Positions 25,401 to 39,427 of a stretch of 64,000 nucleotides of DNA are shown one piece after another. This stretch comes from Manihot esculenta (taxonomy: Eukaryota > Streptophyta > Magnoliopsida > Malpighiales > Euphorbiaceae). Every line of letters begins with the position of its first letter. The stretch's first letter is position 1. A program made the position numbers and the translations under genes. Where the stretch lies: positions 33,575,191 through 33,639,190 of the forward strand of contig NC_035161.2 of the NCBI RefSeq assembly GCF_001659605.2, written 5' to 3'. Below the pieces are notes generated by a model. It searched no databases. It was not told the DNA's origin and saw only the letters and a list, made by a program, of their open reading frames with translations.

Positions 25401-28400
25401 CATGTATTCCTAGGCATTATTTTTGCATGTTCATGATTTGCTTTATGTGGACATACTCCTATTTTCATGCCTTCTCTTTTGGTGTTCTGCAGCTATTATT
25501 GAGCTTTTTCACCTGCTTCCTCATGCTGCGTCTAAGTTTCTTGATGAACTTGTAACCTTGTGCATTGATTTGGAAAGAGCTCTCCCTGCTGGACAAGTAT
25601 ACAGTGAAATTAATAGTCCGTATTGCCTTCCTCTAACTAAATTTTTAAATCGATATGCAACACTTGCTGTTGATTATTTTCTTGCTCGCTTAAGTGATCC
25701 AAAATACTTCAGACGGTAAGAATAAGATGCTCGTGTGAAGTCATTTACTGTGGAATTGAAAAATTTGCATTAGTGAGTGTTGTTGTAAATGCAGGTTCAT
25801 GTACATAATACGATCTGATGCTGGCCAACCACTGAGAGATGAACTTGCAAAGTCACCTCAGAAGATACTCGCAAGTGCCTTTCCTGAGTTTCTGCCAAAA
25901 GCTGATGCAGCAATGACACCTGGATCTTCAACTGCACCTGGTGCTTTAATGGGTGATGAAAGCCTTACTACCCCTCCGTCTGATGGTTCTAATTTACCAT
26001 CTGTTTCCCCTGCAGCAACTTCAGATTCTTATTTTCAAGGGCTTGCACTTATTAAAACATTGGTCAAATTGATTCCTGGGTGGTTGCATAGTAATCGCAC
26101 AGTGTTTGATACTTTAGTACTTGTGTGGAAGTCGCCTGCAAGAACTTCTCGATTGCACAATGAACAAGAGCTGAACTTAGTGCAAGTAAGTTTAGTTACT
26201 ATATGCTATATGGGCAAAAATAATATTTCCTTTTGGGCAATTTTACTGATTATTTTAGACAATAATATTGTATTAAATGGTGAAATATTAGTTGTAATCA
26301 TTCCAAATACATGGTGAACAGCTTGTAATGCTGAAAACTAGAATCCTGAGTGAGTGAGTCAGCGGCCAGTTGCTCCAATTTCTGGTTCTCAATACTGTTT
26401 TCTCTCTTCTGTCTTCCTCTCAATTGCTGTGCATTGCATTAGTTTTTCCCTGTCATCTTATGCCTACCATCTTCAAGCGTGTTGAATGGAAGCATTCTTT
26501 CTCTCACATACTTTAATATTCATCTTTTGTGCTTGCACTTGGTTGGCTTGGCATATGATACAATAATTTCCAGTTGTTGGAACTTGGAAGCATAAGTGGT
26601 AGCAGACTAGCAGTCCCTGAGACTGAACAGAATAGTCATGAATCTGGTGGAAGCTGCATACATCTTGAAGAGAGACAGAAATATTAACTTGATTAGTTTG
26701 GATAGCCAGAATAGCTTGTATATTCTATAATATTTGCTCAATTATAAAGACTTGTTTTTTTTCTCTTGTAGTTTCAGTTTTGGGTTTTCTGATGAAGAGT
26801 GATTGTCGTATGTTCCCTGGATCTTTATTTAATGCAGGTTAAAGAAAGCAAATGGCTTGTCAAATGCTTCCTGAATTACTTGCGAAATGACAAAACTGAA
26901 GTTAATGTTCTCTTTGATATCCTATCTATCTTCTTGTTTCATACTCGCATTGACTACACCTTTTTGAAGGAGTTCTATATTATTGAGGTACTTCACTTAA
27001 TTTGATTTTGGTCTTTTAATTTTTTCTTCTTGGTTTTTGCTTAGTAGTTGATTTGATGGTTATGGGTTTAACACACACTCTTTCTCTATACCAGGTTGCT
27101 GAAGGTTATCCACCCAACTTGAAGAGAGCACTTCTCTTGCATTTTTTGAACCTTTTCCAATCAAAACAACTTGCTCATGATCATTTGGTGGTGGTCATGC
27201 AAATGCTCATTCTTCCAATGCTTGCACATGCCTTCCAGAATAGCCAAAGTTGGGAGGTTGTTGATCCTGGTATTATAAAGACAATAGTTGACAAACTTCT
27301 TGATCCACCAGAAGAGGTATCTTTGAATTTTTTTCACTTATATTCATTTAAAGAATTTCTTAATTGTCTTTTCTTAGTTTACATATTCTTTTTTGCGTCG
27401 AAGGCAATAAAAAATTTGCTTATTCTGCGCTTTATGACAGGTTTCTGCTGAATATGATGAGCCTTTGAGGATAGAACTTTTGCAGCTTGCCACTTTACTT
27501 CTTAAATATCTGCAAAATGACCTGGTTCATCATAGGAAAGAACTAATTAAATTTGGTTGGAATCATCTGAAACGTGAAGACAGCGCTAGTAAGCAGTGGG
27601 CCTTTGTCAATGTTTGCCACTTTTTGGAGGCCTATCAGGCACCAGAAAAAATAATACTTCAGGTATGTGAAGTCAATCAGAAATAGCATTTAATGTATAT
27701 CTGTTTCTATTGCCCCCCACCCCTTTCCGGCAGCTTTTTAATTTTTTTTTAATTCATTTGACATAATGGCATCGATTGGAAGAATTATTATGGATGTTTT
27801 TCTGATTTCTGTTTTTCTGACAATGAACATGCATTGCAATGACAAAGATAAACATAGACAAATAAATATGTAGTATTTGCGTCTTATCATTTTCTCTTAT
27901 GGGACTTCACAACTCTGAAATGGAATTACAAATGCAGGTCTTCGTTGCACTTCTCAGAACTTGCCAGCCTGAAAACAAGCTGTTGGTCAAGCAGGCCCTT
28001 GATATTCTAATGCCGGCATTACCAAGAAGGTTACCTCTTGGGGATTCTCGCATGCCAATTTGGATACGATACACAAAAAAAATTCTGGTTGAAGAAGGTC
28101 ACTCTATTCCAAATCTGATTCACATTTTCCAGCTAATCGTGCGCCATTCAGATCTCTTCTATAGCTGCAGAGCACAGTTTGTACCTCAGATGGTCAATTC
28201 TCTCAGTCGGCTTGGATTGCCATATAATACTACAGCAGAAAACAGGCGCCTTGCCATTGAACTCGCTGGATTGGTTGTTGGTTGGGAGAGGCAAAGGCAA
28301 AATGAAATGAAAATTGTGCCTGATAGTGATCTCCCAAGTCAGTCTAATGACGGATTTAACTCTGGCTCTGCTAGTGCTGATCCAAAGCGTGCAGTGGATG

Positions 28401-31400
28401 GATCTACATTCCCTGAAGATCCAAGTAAGAGAGTTAAAGTTGAACCTGGGCTTCAATCCCTGTGCGTCATGTCACCTGGTGGTGCATCATCAATACCTAA
28501 TATAGAAACCCCCGGATCTGGTGGCCAACCAGATGAAGAGTTTAAACCAAATGCTGCTATGGAAGAAATGATTATAAACTTTCTCATAAGGGTGAGACTT
28601 TCTTTAGAATATGAGCAAGCTCTGTTAAAGATATATGCTTACCTTTTTGTTGAAGTTTTCACTTGCTGGTTGTGGACTAAAGGCCCTTGTAGATTTAGCC
28701 CTTATTACATCTCAATTGAGATCATTGATAATAGAAATGAGTAGATATAATCACAATATGTTTGTAGGCCAAATACAAAGATCATCCTGTTGGGACCATT
28801 TATTCTTCCATGCATTAACCTTTCTTTTTTGAAATAGAAGAAAATATTGTCCATTAAAATTTTTTAACCTCCTATAAGTCAAATAATCTGTTAAAAATTT
28901 TCACCTCCTTTTATGTCAAATAATCTTACTTCCCCGCCTAATCACTAGTTGGTGGAACATGCGTGAACTGTGAATAGGCAGGAGTTTGGCAAAATATGCA
29001 TAGTCAGATTTACAGAATGCATGGAATTGTATTCTTGTGGTATGATTTATGTTGTTTCTGATATGACTATCAATTACAAATTTATTTTTTAACAGGAGGC
29101 ATGGTTTGTGTTTGATGCAGATGCAAAGCAGCTCATGCTGCACCTTTCCACAAATTGAAATTTGAGACAAAATTCTAAGTTATTTTGTCATTTGGCTTAA
29201 GTATGCTAATGTTGGTCAAATATGTTATTGTACTCTTGTAGCTCAATGGAAAATGCTGTCTTCTTCTTGTTATTTACCATACTGATTCTGGTTAACCTGC
29301 TTTAAGGTTTGTTATTAGTGATGGAATTATGAAAGTTCATTAATGTGGAAACAGGTCGCCTTGGTCATAGAACCCAAGGATAAAGAAGCAAGTGTCATGT
29401 ACAAGCAAGCCTTAGATCTTCTTTCACAAGCTCTGGAGGTGTGGCCAAATGCCAATGTTAAATTCAATTATTTGGAAAAACTTCTCAGCAGCATTCAGCC
29501 ATCACAGTCAAAGGACCCTTCAACGCAACTTGCACAAGGCTTGGATGTTATGAACAAGGTTTTGGATAAGCAGCCACATCTGTTCATTAGAAATAACATC
29601 AACCAAATATCTCAAGTATGTACTGCAGCAATAAGTTTTTTTTCTTCTTTAAAAATTTCCCTCTTGTTTTACAATCATCATCATCGTATTAATTATTATT
29701 ATTATTATTATTATTATTGTTATTTATGTTCTAAATCCTAATTATTGTTCATTCTATTCATGTCAGATTCTGGAACCCTGTTTCAAACATAAAATGTTAG
29801 ATGCTGGAAAGTCACTGTGCTCTCTGTTGAAGATGGTCTTTGTTGCTTTTCCACCTGATGCAGCTACCACGCCAACAGATGTGAAGCTTTTGTATCAGAA
29901 AGTTGATGAACTGATACAGAAGCATATCAATATTCTTACAGCTTCCCAGGCGTCGAGTGAGGATAACTCTGCTAATTCAATTAGCTTTGTGCTGCTAGTC
30001 ATTAAAACCTTGACAGAGGTGGAGAAACATACTGATCCATTTAACTTGTGTCGCATCCTTCAACGCCTAGCACGCGACATGGGATCATCAGCAGGCTCTC
30101 ATTTGAGACAGGTATGCCATTGATATATCATGTTTATTTTGCATTTTTTGCCAACTCTTGAGTTTTTGGGTTTTGGCTTCAATGTTTTTGATAATGTTAC
30201 ATTTTGTTATCTCACAAGAAACATTGAGTTTGATTTAGCTTCTCCAGTTTTATCTGATTTTATATGAAGGCAGGCTGTACCTTCTTTATTAATCTTCCAG
30301 AATTTTGATTGTGACTTGTCATCTGAAAAACTATTTGATTCATGCATCTCCCTTTATACAGTCTATCTTTGATTCATGTTCTTGTATCTCAGAATATCCA
30401 TTCGTTCGAAACTGATCTGCTTCTATTTCCACTTTCCGTAAGCGGGCCCGGGCTTTTTCCAGCTTCCTTACTTTTTCATCTTAAAGCACACGCGACAGTG
30501 ATTTTGTTCTTTTTTGAAATTACATGAAGTACACTTATTTTGCATAGGTTGGGGAATTTTTCATTCTTTTTTCTGGGTCAGTGAAGTATTTATTTCTACT
30601 TCTTGTCTGTCTGTTCAAATTGTTCTCTCTTAAAATATGCTCTTTCTGCACTTCACATTATCTGATATATTCCCTCATCAGGGTCAGAGAACAGATCCAG
30701 ATTCAGCAGTCTCTTCTTCTCATCAGGGTTCTGATCTTGGTGCTGTCATTTCTAATCTGAAATCTGTATTGAAGCTTATCAATGAAAAGGTCATGGTTGT
30801 CACAGATTGCAAACGATCTGTAACTCAAATCTTGAATTCTTTGCTCTCAGAGAAAGGAACTGATGCTAGTGTGCTACTGTGCATCCTAGATGTGATAAAA
30901 GGGTGGATTGAGGATGACTCAAACAAACAGGGAGCAGTCCCTTCTAGTGCTTTTCTTAATCCTAAGGAAATAGTGTCTTTTCTGCAAAAGCTTTCACAAG
31001 TTGATAAGCAGAACTTCCAACCTGATGCTTTGGAAGAGTGGAACAGAAAATATCTTCAGCTTCTTTATGGAATTTGTTCTGATTCAAACAAGTAAGTAAT
31101 ATTTTGTGTTAAAGGAAGATTTGCATGCTATATGCATTTGAATAATATGTTCATTGACTACCAGATATCCACTGGCCTTGCGTCAAGAGGTGTTTCAGAA
31201 GGTGGAAAGACAATTCATGCTTAGTTTACAGGCAAAGGATCCTGATATAAGGATGAAATTCTTCTCACTTTATCATGAATCTCTAGGGAAAACATTGTTT
31301 ACAAGACTGCAATATATTATCCAAGTTCAGGACTGGGAAGCTCTAAGTGATGTTTTCTGGCTCAAACAAGGTCTTGATCTGCTTCTAGCTATCTTAGTCG

Positions 31401-34400
31401 AAGATAAACCCATCACGCTTGCTCCAAACTCTGCTAGATTGTTGCCACTCTTGGTCTCAAATTCTCCTCCGGATGGGTCTGGGATGCTGCAACAGGTTAC
31501 TGATGTTCCGGGGGGTACTGAGGAAGCACCTTTAACACTTGATAGCCTTGTCCTTAAGCATGCTCAGTTTTTGAATGAGATGAGCAAACTTCAGGTTTTG
31601 CATTTGGGTTTAACTTTCCTGAACTTAATGATTGTTATATCATATTCTTTAGTATCTAATTCTCCATAGTTTGAACATTGATTGTTGGCAATACAAGGAA
31701 GTGGTTTCTGTTACTATTTTGTGTATTCTAGTTTTACCAATATATGATATAAACTTAATCAATTAGCAATGGTGGATTCAAATAATAGTACTTGTTGGTC
31801 CCATTCCTATTTGTAGAATTGTACTTCTCTTTAGTTGTTGGGAGGAAAGAACCAATGAATTGTCTATTTACAGGGTTGCATATTACGAATGACATGCCCC
31901 CACCTGTTTGGTGGTTTAGCCAGTTTTAACTTGTCTTGCAGTATTGCCCGAGAGGGAGCTTTATTAGGAGTTAGGAACTAGTATACCTGAATCTGTTATT
32001 ACTTTAACTTCTTCTCACTTCTTTCAGGTAGCTGATCTTGTTATTCCATTGAGAGAGCTGGCGCATACAGATGCTAATGTTGCATACCATTTGTGGGTGC
32101 TGGTATTTCCCATTGTCTGGGTGACCTTGCAAAAGGAAGAGCAGGTAACATTAGCTAAACCGATGATTACTCTCCTATCAAAAGATTATCACAAGAAGCA
32201 ACAAGCCAGCAGACCAAATGTTGTGCAAGCACTTCTAGAAGGCCTTCAATTGAGCCACCCTCAACCTAGGATGCCAAGTGAACTCATTAAATATATTGGG
32301 AAGACTTACAATGCTTGGCATATTGCCCTGGCTTTACTTGAAAGTCATGTTATGCTGTTTATGAATGACACAAAGTGCTCCGAGTCGCTGGCTGAGCTTT
32401 ATCGTTTGCTCAATGAAGAAGATATGCGATGTGGATTATGGAAGAAAAGGTCAATCACAGCAGAAACCAGAGCCGGACTTTCACTAGTCCAGCATGGTTA
32501 CTGGCAGCGTGCTCAAAGCCTCTTTTACCAGGCCATGGTTAAAGCAACTCAAGGCACATATAACAATACAGTACCAAAGGCTGAGATGTGTCTTTGGGAA
32601 GAACAATGGCTTTATTGTGCAAGCCAGCTGAGTCAGTGGGATGCCTTAGTTGACTTCGGTAAAAGTGTTGAGAATTATGAAATTCTTCTTGATACCCTAT
32701 GGAAGTTACCTGATTGGACATATATGAAGGATCATGTTATTCCCAAGGCTCAGGTTGAAGAAACTCCAAAACTTCGTCTCATTCAGGCCTTCTTTGCCCT
32801 TCACGATAGAAATGCAAATGGAGTTGGGGACGCTGAAAGCATAGTGGGGAAAGGTGTTGATCTTGCATTAGAACATTGGTGGCAGTTGCCTGAAATGTCT
32901 GTTCATGCTAGGATCCCTCTTTTGCAGCAATTCCAGCAGCTGGTTGAAGTTCAAGAGTCTGCTCGAATTCTGGTGGACATTGCCAATGGGAACAAACTTT
33001 CTGGCAGTTCTGTTGTTGGGGTGCATGGAAATCTTTATGCGGATCTCAAGGACATTCTTGAGACTTGGAGACTAAGAACACCAAATGAATGGGATAACAT
33101 GTCTGTTTGGTATGATTTGCTGCAGTGGAGGAATGAAATGTATAATGCTGTCATTGATGCCTTCAAGGATTTTGGCAATACAAATTCACAACTTCATCAC
33201 CTTGGATATCGTGATAAAGCATGGAATGTAAATAAGCTTGCTCATATTGCTCGTAAGCAAGGGCTTTATGATGTCTGTGTGATAATCCTTGAAAAGATGT
33301 ATGGCCATTCAACCATGGAAGTCCAGGTATATACAATCTGTCTATGTGAGTGTCTGAAATGTAGGAGGTGGTTTTTTGGAATTTGGAAAATTTTCAGTGT
33401 CTTTTGATAGGTTATATCACCATTCAACTATGTGCTGTGAATTTGTGGCTGCTCTAGAATGGTCCTTATCATCTGCTGATTTATATTCTTAAGATCAGCA
33501 CTTAATATGCAGATCAAATCCTCATTGGTATGGTTAACTTTTAATTTAGATTGGTATGTGAAATTCTTTATTTAGCTTAGACTACTGATAAACAAATAGC
33601 TTTCATGAAAGACTTGAGAGTTTAGAGGCTAAGGGACTTTGACCGTGGGTAAAGCTATACTTTATGAAGTAGTTTACATTTTAAATGAGTTGGAAAGCAA
33701 GGCTGTGACCAACCCCTGAGATGGGTGGTGGTTATTGTATAGAACATTTGTGAAATAACCAATTCTAATAGTTTTCATGTTATTTTTTACCTCGGCTTCA
33801 TTCTCTTCTCAACTAAGTATCTGTATGCTCTTTTAGTTTTTTATTTTCCCTTGATATCTCTTTCTGCTTTTTTCATGTAGTTGAACTGTCCCGCTGTTTC
33901 TTTTTTTTTGCATGTGGTTAGGAAGCCTTTGTCAAGATAAGAGAACAAGCAAAGGCTTATCTGGAGATGAAGGGAGAACTTACAAGTGGTCTCAATTTGA
34001 TCAACAGCACTAACTTGGAATATTTTCCTGTGAAACACAAAGCGGAGATTTTTCGTCTCAAGGGGGATTTTCTGTTAAAATTAAATGACTCTGAAAGTGC
34101 TAATATTGCATATTCCAATGCCATCAGTCTTTTCAAAAATTTGCCAAAAGGATGGATAAGCTGGGGAAACTATTGTGATATGGTATTCATTTTCATGTAC
34201 TTTTCATGTCATAGCTGTTGCTATGTACACAGTACTGATTTGCAATCTGTCTTCGCAGGCTTTTAAAGAAACGCACGATGAGATTTGGTTGGAATATGCA
34301 GTTAGCTGCTTCCTTCAAGGTATCAAATTTGGTGTTTCCAATTCCAGAAGCCATCTAGCTCGGGTTCTGTATCTTCTGAGCTTTGATACACCCAGTGAAC

Positions 34401-37400
34401 CTGTGGGGAGGGCATTTGATAAATACTTGGACCAAATACCCCACTGGGTTTGGCTTTCTTGGATTCCGCAACTATTACTTTCCTTGCAGAGGGCAGAGGC
34501 ACCTCACTGCAAACTTGTTTTATTGAAGATTGCCCAAGTGTATCCACAGGTAGATGTCTCACATTTGGTTTGTGTGTTAACTGAATTGATACGTGTTGTT
34601 TCTCATAACAGTTTTAATATTTCCCCATCTACAAATTGTAGGCTTTGTATTACTGGCTTCGTACATATTTGCTTGAGCGTCGTGATGTTGCAAATAAATC
34701 TGAACTGGGCAGACTGGCAATGGCTCAGCAAAGAATGCAGCAAAATGTATCTGGGGCCGGGGCTGGTTCTCTTGGAATGTCTGATGGAAATGCAAGGGTG
34801 AGTCATAGTGGGTCCACTTTAACCCCAGACAGTCAAGTTCACCAAGGCCCTCAACCTGGTAGTGGAATTGGGTCTCATGATGGTGGGAACTCCCAGGAAC
34901 CTGAAAGGTCTGCAGCCACAACAGTTGAGAGCAGTGTCCATGCAGGGAATGATCAACCTTTGCAGCAAAATTCTTCAACTATCAATGACAGTGGTCAGAA
35001 TGCATTAAGGCGTGGTGCTTTGGGATTTGTTGCTTCAGCTGGCAGTGCTTTTGATGCTGCGAAGGACATAATGGAGGCTCTTAGAAGCAAACACACTAAT
35101 TTGGCTAGTGAACTTGAGGTGATTGTTTCAGTGCTAGATTTCATCTGCATCCATATTCCATAGTATACTTGTGTGTGTTATGCTGGTATACTTTTGACTG
35201 GGAACACAGGCAAAAGAAGAATGATTATTCGTTTTTGCTCCATTGGCTTGATACTGCATCCATGTTCCATTTTTTTTTTTTTTATCATTTTCATTTGTTT
35301 TTTATTGTGTAAGAGGAGAATGGCTTTCGAATTCGACAACATGATTTATTTCCTTTGTCAGGTTGACTGCTTTACCAACTACATGGTTTAGGCTAAAATT
35401 TCAATGTTGCAGGTCCTGCTCACAGAAATTGGTTCACGTTTTGTTACTCTGCCGGAGGAGAGACTTCTTGCAGTGGTTAATGCGCTGCTCCACCGCTGTT
35501 ACAAGTATCCCACTGCTACTACAGCAGAAGTTCCTCAATCTCTCAAGAAGGAACTTTCTGGAGTTTGCAGGGCTTGCTTCTCTGCTGATGCTGTGAACAA
35601 GCATGTCGATTTTGTGAGAGAATACAAGCAGGATTTTGAGCGTGATCTTGATCCAGAAAGTACAGTTACCTTCCCTGCCACCCTTGCTGAGCTTACCGAG
35701 CGATTGAAACATTGGAAAAATGTCCTTCAGAGCAACGTTGAGGACAGGTTTCCTGCCGTCTTGAAGCTTGAAGAAGAAAGCAGGGTGTTGCGTGATTTTC
35801 ATGTTGTTGATGTAGAGGTTCCTGGACAATATTTTAGTGATCAGGTAATCCTTCTGTTTTTATACCTAGCAACTTATCAAAACTTTTGCAGGTGGTATGG
35901 ATAAATGGGCCTGGGAGCTGATGCTAATTTATCGCTGGAATTTATTCCAACTCACCTATTGCCTTTTGAACCTTCTCTAATTTCTAACCTACTAACTGAA
36001 TGGATTTTCTCTGTGTTGGATCTTTCATGGAATTATTCTTGTTCTTATGAACCTATATAACCAATTCCAGGAAATTGCCCCAGACCATACAGTTAAGTTA
36101 GATAGGGTTGGAGCTGATATTCCTATTGTTAGAAGGCATGGAAGCAGCTTCCGGCGCTTGACTTTGATTGGCTCCGATGGCTCACAACGCCATTTTATTG
36201 TTCAGACATCTTTGACACCTAATGCCAGAAGTGATGAACGCATATTGCAGCTTTTCCGCGTTATGAACCAGATGTTTGATAAGCACAAAGAATCAAGACG
36301 TCGTCACATATGTATTCACACACCAATTATCATTCCTGTTTGGTCCCAGGTAATAAACTCTGCCTTCAACAACTCTTTCCCTTGAGATTTTAAAAGTTAA
36401 ATGGTTTTTTTTATAAAATGGACCCACCATGTTTACTTTATTTTCTTTATCTGCTGACTTGTGCATTTCATTGCACATCACAGCCTATCTGAATTGTTCT
36501 CCTTAGTACAGTGTGTTACTGATGACGTGTGCATTTCAATGCACAGCACACCGCAGCCTATCTAAATTGTTCTCCTGATTGCGTTGTGTTACCTGAATAG
36601 GTTCGCATGGTTGAAGATGATTTAATGTACAGCACTTTCCTTGAGGTCTATGAGAACCATTGTGCAAGGAATGACCGAGAAGCAGATCTCCCAATTACCT
36701 ACTTCAAGGAGCAATTGAACCAAGCTATATCTGGGCACATATCACCTGAGACTGTTGTAGATCTCCGCCACCAAGCTTATAATGAAATAACAAAAACTCT
36801 TGTGACTGACAGCATCTTTTCTCAGTACATGTACAAGACCCTTCTGAGTGGCAACCATATGTGGGCTTTTAAGAAACAATTTGCCATCCAGTTGGCACTC
36901 TCAAGTTTCATGTCATTCATGCTTCAAATAGGAGGGAGGTCTCCAAATAAGATATTATTTGCCAAGAACACTGGGAAAATTTTCCAGACAGATTTTCATC
37001 CTGCGTATGATGCCAATGGAATGATTGAGTTTAATGAACCAGTACCTTTTCGTCTTACAAGGAACATGCAGGCGTTCTTCTCTCATTTTGGAGTTGAAGG
37101 GCTTATTGTTTCTGCGATGTGTGCTGCAGCACAGGCTGTTGTTTCACCTAAAGTGAGTTTTGTTAGAATTCAATTTGATAGTAATTTCCTTATATGCGTC
37201 TCTGGCGGACAGTAATTTTCTAAATTTGCACTATGGCAGCAAAACCAACATTTGTGGCATCAATTAGCAATGTTTTTCCGCGATGAGCTGCTGTCTTGGT
37301 CTTGGAGACGACCACTTGGGATGCCCATGGCACCTGTTGCTGGAGGCGGTAACATGAATCCCGTTGACTTCAAACATAAGGTCACTGCCAATGTTGATCA

Positions 37401-37982
37401 TGTTATCAACCGGATCAGCGGAATTGCTCCACAATTTCTCTCTGAAGAGGTAACTACTTGAGCCAATTTCATGAAAGCATTTGGTGTTGTGATACTGAAT
37501 GCTCTGACGTTGAACTGTGTTCTGTCAAAATCTCTAGATGAAAATAATTGGCGTATTTCATGTATATTGGTGTCCAATTGCTCCTTGCTGTGTCCAACAT
37601 AAAGTTATCCATCTTTCTATGCTACAGCGAGAGAATGCCCTTCCCTATGTTAAAAAAAAAAAAGTTGTCTTTATAACATAAATAGTGTTAAAAGTCTTAA
37701 AAAGGCTTGCAACGCTGAAACAGGCCTCTGATAGAATAATATTAGAAATACCCTTAATATCTCATACTTTCAATCCCTCCTGTCATATGTTCTTTTTCTT
37801 TGTCTAGTATACTAAAATCTTCTCTAACCTTGGTGTTTTTAAAAATTATGTGGTGCACACAGGAGGAAAACGCGGTTGACCCACCACAGTCAGTGCAGAG
37901 GGGCGTGGCTGAGCTGGTTGAAGCTGCCTTGACTCCGAGGAACTTGTGTATGATGGATCCCACATGGCATCCGTGGTTTTAA
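14265..37982 (+). CDS. TRA1: TRA1/TRRAP-like transcription-associated protein, 35 exons, 3,889 aa
   Basis: This is the giant scaffold subunit of SAGA and NuA4 histone acetyltransferase complexes, which contacts transcription activators in the nucleus. Exons: 14265-14322, 15056-15771, 16575-16700, 16799-16884, 17493-17601, 17830-17925, 18037-18099, 18198-18257, 19124-19192, 20711-20792, 21150-21202, 21276-21374, 21459-22691, 23548-24543, 24617-24952, 25065-25323, 25493-25715, 25795-26185, 26838-26987, 27095-27316, 27441-27662, 27938-28591, 29355-29615, 29767-30111, 30682-31091, 31165-31594, 32028-33326, 33922-34182, 34259-34549, 34642-35118, 35413-35844, 36071-36349, 36601-37152, 37240-37449, 37863-37982. 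All junctions are GT-AG and the phases join without a break (11,670 nt). The protein starts [20 protein letters not shown]. Residues 1 to about 2,580 are HEAT-like helical repeats, then a FAT region, a PI3K-like domain from about 3,500, and a FATC tail ending PTWHPWF. The kinase loop reads GGRSPNK and TDFHPAY instead of GDRH..N and DFG, so it is a pseudokinase, as in the family. PSKRVKVE in exon 22 is a possible nuclear signal. No disabling change was seen. Confidence 0.96.
19391..19440. repeat. CT microsatellite in a TRA1 intron
   Basis: A nearly uninterrupted run of about 25 CT units lies in the 1.5-kb intron after exon 9. It is likely to vary in length between individuals. Confidence 0.9.
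29690..29722. repeat. TTA microsatellite in a TRA1 intron
   Basis: About ten ATT/TTA units lie in the short intron after exon 23. Confidence 0.9.
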
Positions 37983-39427
37983 ACTTTGTTGAGACGGACA
38001 ATGTCAGTAGCAGTTTTTCCATCGTAAATTTTTTATGTACATATGAGTGGAAATTACTGCTAGTTGACATTTGATTTATTGTAATCCGTCGGTATTTAAA
38101 TGGTTCAATTTCAACGTCATTGTTCAACTTATTATCCATCGGTAGATCTCACTGTTACGATAATTCAAAAAAAAAAAAAAAAAAAAAAGCTCGTATCCGC
38201 TGAGCAATTGAAAAACCTCTTTGAAAAAAAATCATCATTTTCATATTATTTTCTTTTCTTTTCTTTTGATTTACCTTAATGAATAAATAAATCATTCAAG
38301 ATATAGTATATATCTATTTTAATCATTTAAAAAAATCAATTAACTTGGTATTTGATTACTTTGTCAATTATTAAATCATTTAGTTAATGGAAGGAATGTT
38401 TAATTTATGATTAGTCTTTCAATTAATTAGTAGATCTTTTGCAATAAAGAATTTGTTCAAACCACAAAAATCATAAAAGTTAAATAGTTTAAAATTAATG
38501 GAATGATAAAGATTTGATGTATTTTTCAAATCAAAATGATCAACTGAGTTCATCTATGGCACTACCTTTAAACTTGATGCTTTAATTGCCTTGCCTGTGT
38601 TTCTGATGCCAAACTATTCTTGCCTAGTATCTGGAAGGCGCCGTCACTATAAGGGCAGAGGCTTTGCTGTCGCTGGGAAGCAGCGAAGACGACTTTGATT
38701 GCGACTGCCAGCGACCTCCCTTTCGGCCCCCCATTAAGGATTAGAGTAATGCTACTTGTTTAAACTTATTAAACTCGTATTTTCAAAATATTTTATAAGA
38801 TTATTTCTACTACAGAATTTTTATATCATTGAAAAAAAATAGTAATATTGTTGCTTTATTAATCAAAGTTTTCAATTTTTGAAAAGAACTGCCTTTTAGT
38901 TCTCCTGAAATAACTCACTTTTTGAATCCATCTTTAAAAAATCCCGGAAAAGTTAGAAAAAATGCAAAACAAAATATGTAGAAGATATTAACTTCAATGC
39001 AATGAGATAAATTGTTCTAAATTTAAATTAAAAACAGGAAAATAAACTGATCAGATTCAGTTTTTGCTTTCTTCTATCTTTTTTTCCATCAAAAGAATTA
39101 TTAAATTGCGTCCTCTTTTCTTCTTTTGCCTGATTAGAAAGATAAAGAGAAAAAATTCCTCATTTAAAGAAATCAATAGTGAATATATTAGAACTAATCT
39201 TTGATGATCAAAGAAATGAAGTACAGAATTATTAATTATACCACAACCACTTTCAATTTAGTGATCTTTCAACAAAATCTCAGACTAAAAAAGTTTCTCA
39301 ATAGCAATCAAGTTTCAAATTTAAAAACAAAAAATGTCAAAACGTAGAAACCTTGAAAAGAGCAACAAATCTCAAACATGTAGTGTCGAGTTAGACACCA
39401 CCCCCCTTCAACTTTAACCACGTTACT
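37983..39427. other. convergent intergenic region
   Basis: This separates the TRA1 stop codon from the stop codon of the minus-strand D-box gene, so it holds both 3' untranslated regions. An A-run occurs at 38,168-38,188. A short GC-richer island near 38,630-38,740 has no recognisable coding content. Confidence 0.6.

Noticed and set aside
14265..37982. TRA1 locus as a broken gene, because its open frames look fragmented
   Set aside because: All 35 exons join at GT-AG sites with compatible phases and give one uninterrupted 3,889-aa protein ending in a proper FATC tail.
38168..38188. Poly(A) run as the tail of a processed retrocopy or LINE
   Set aside because: The sequence before it is the unique TRA1 3' flank, and no duplicated target site or reverse-transcribed body is visible.
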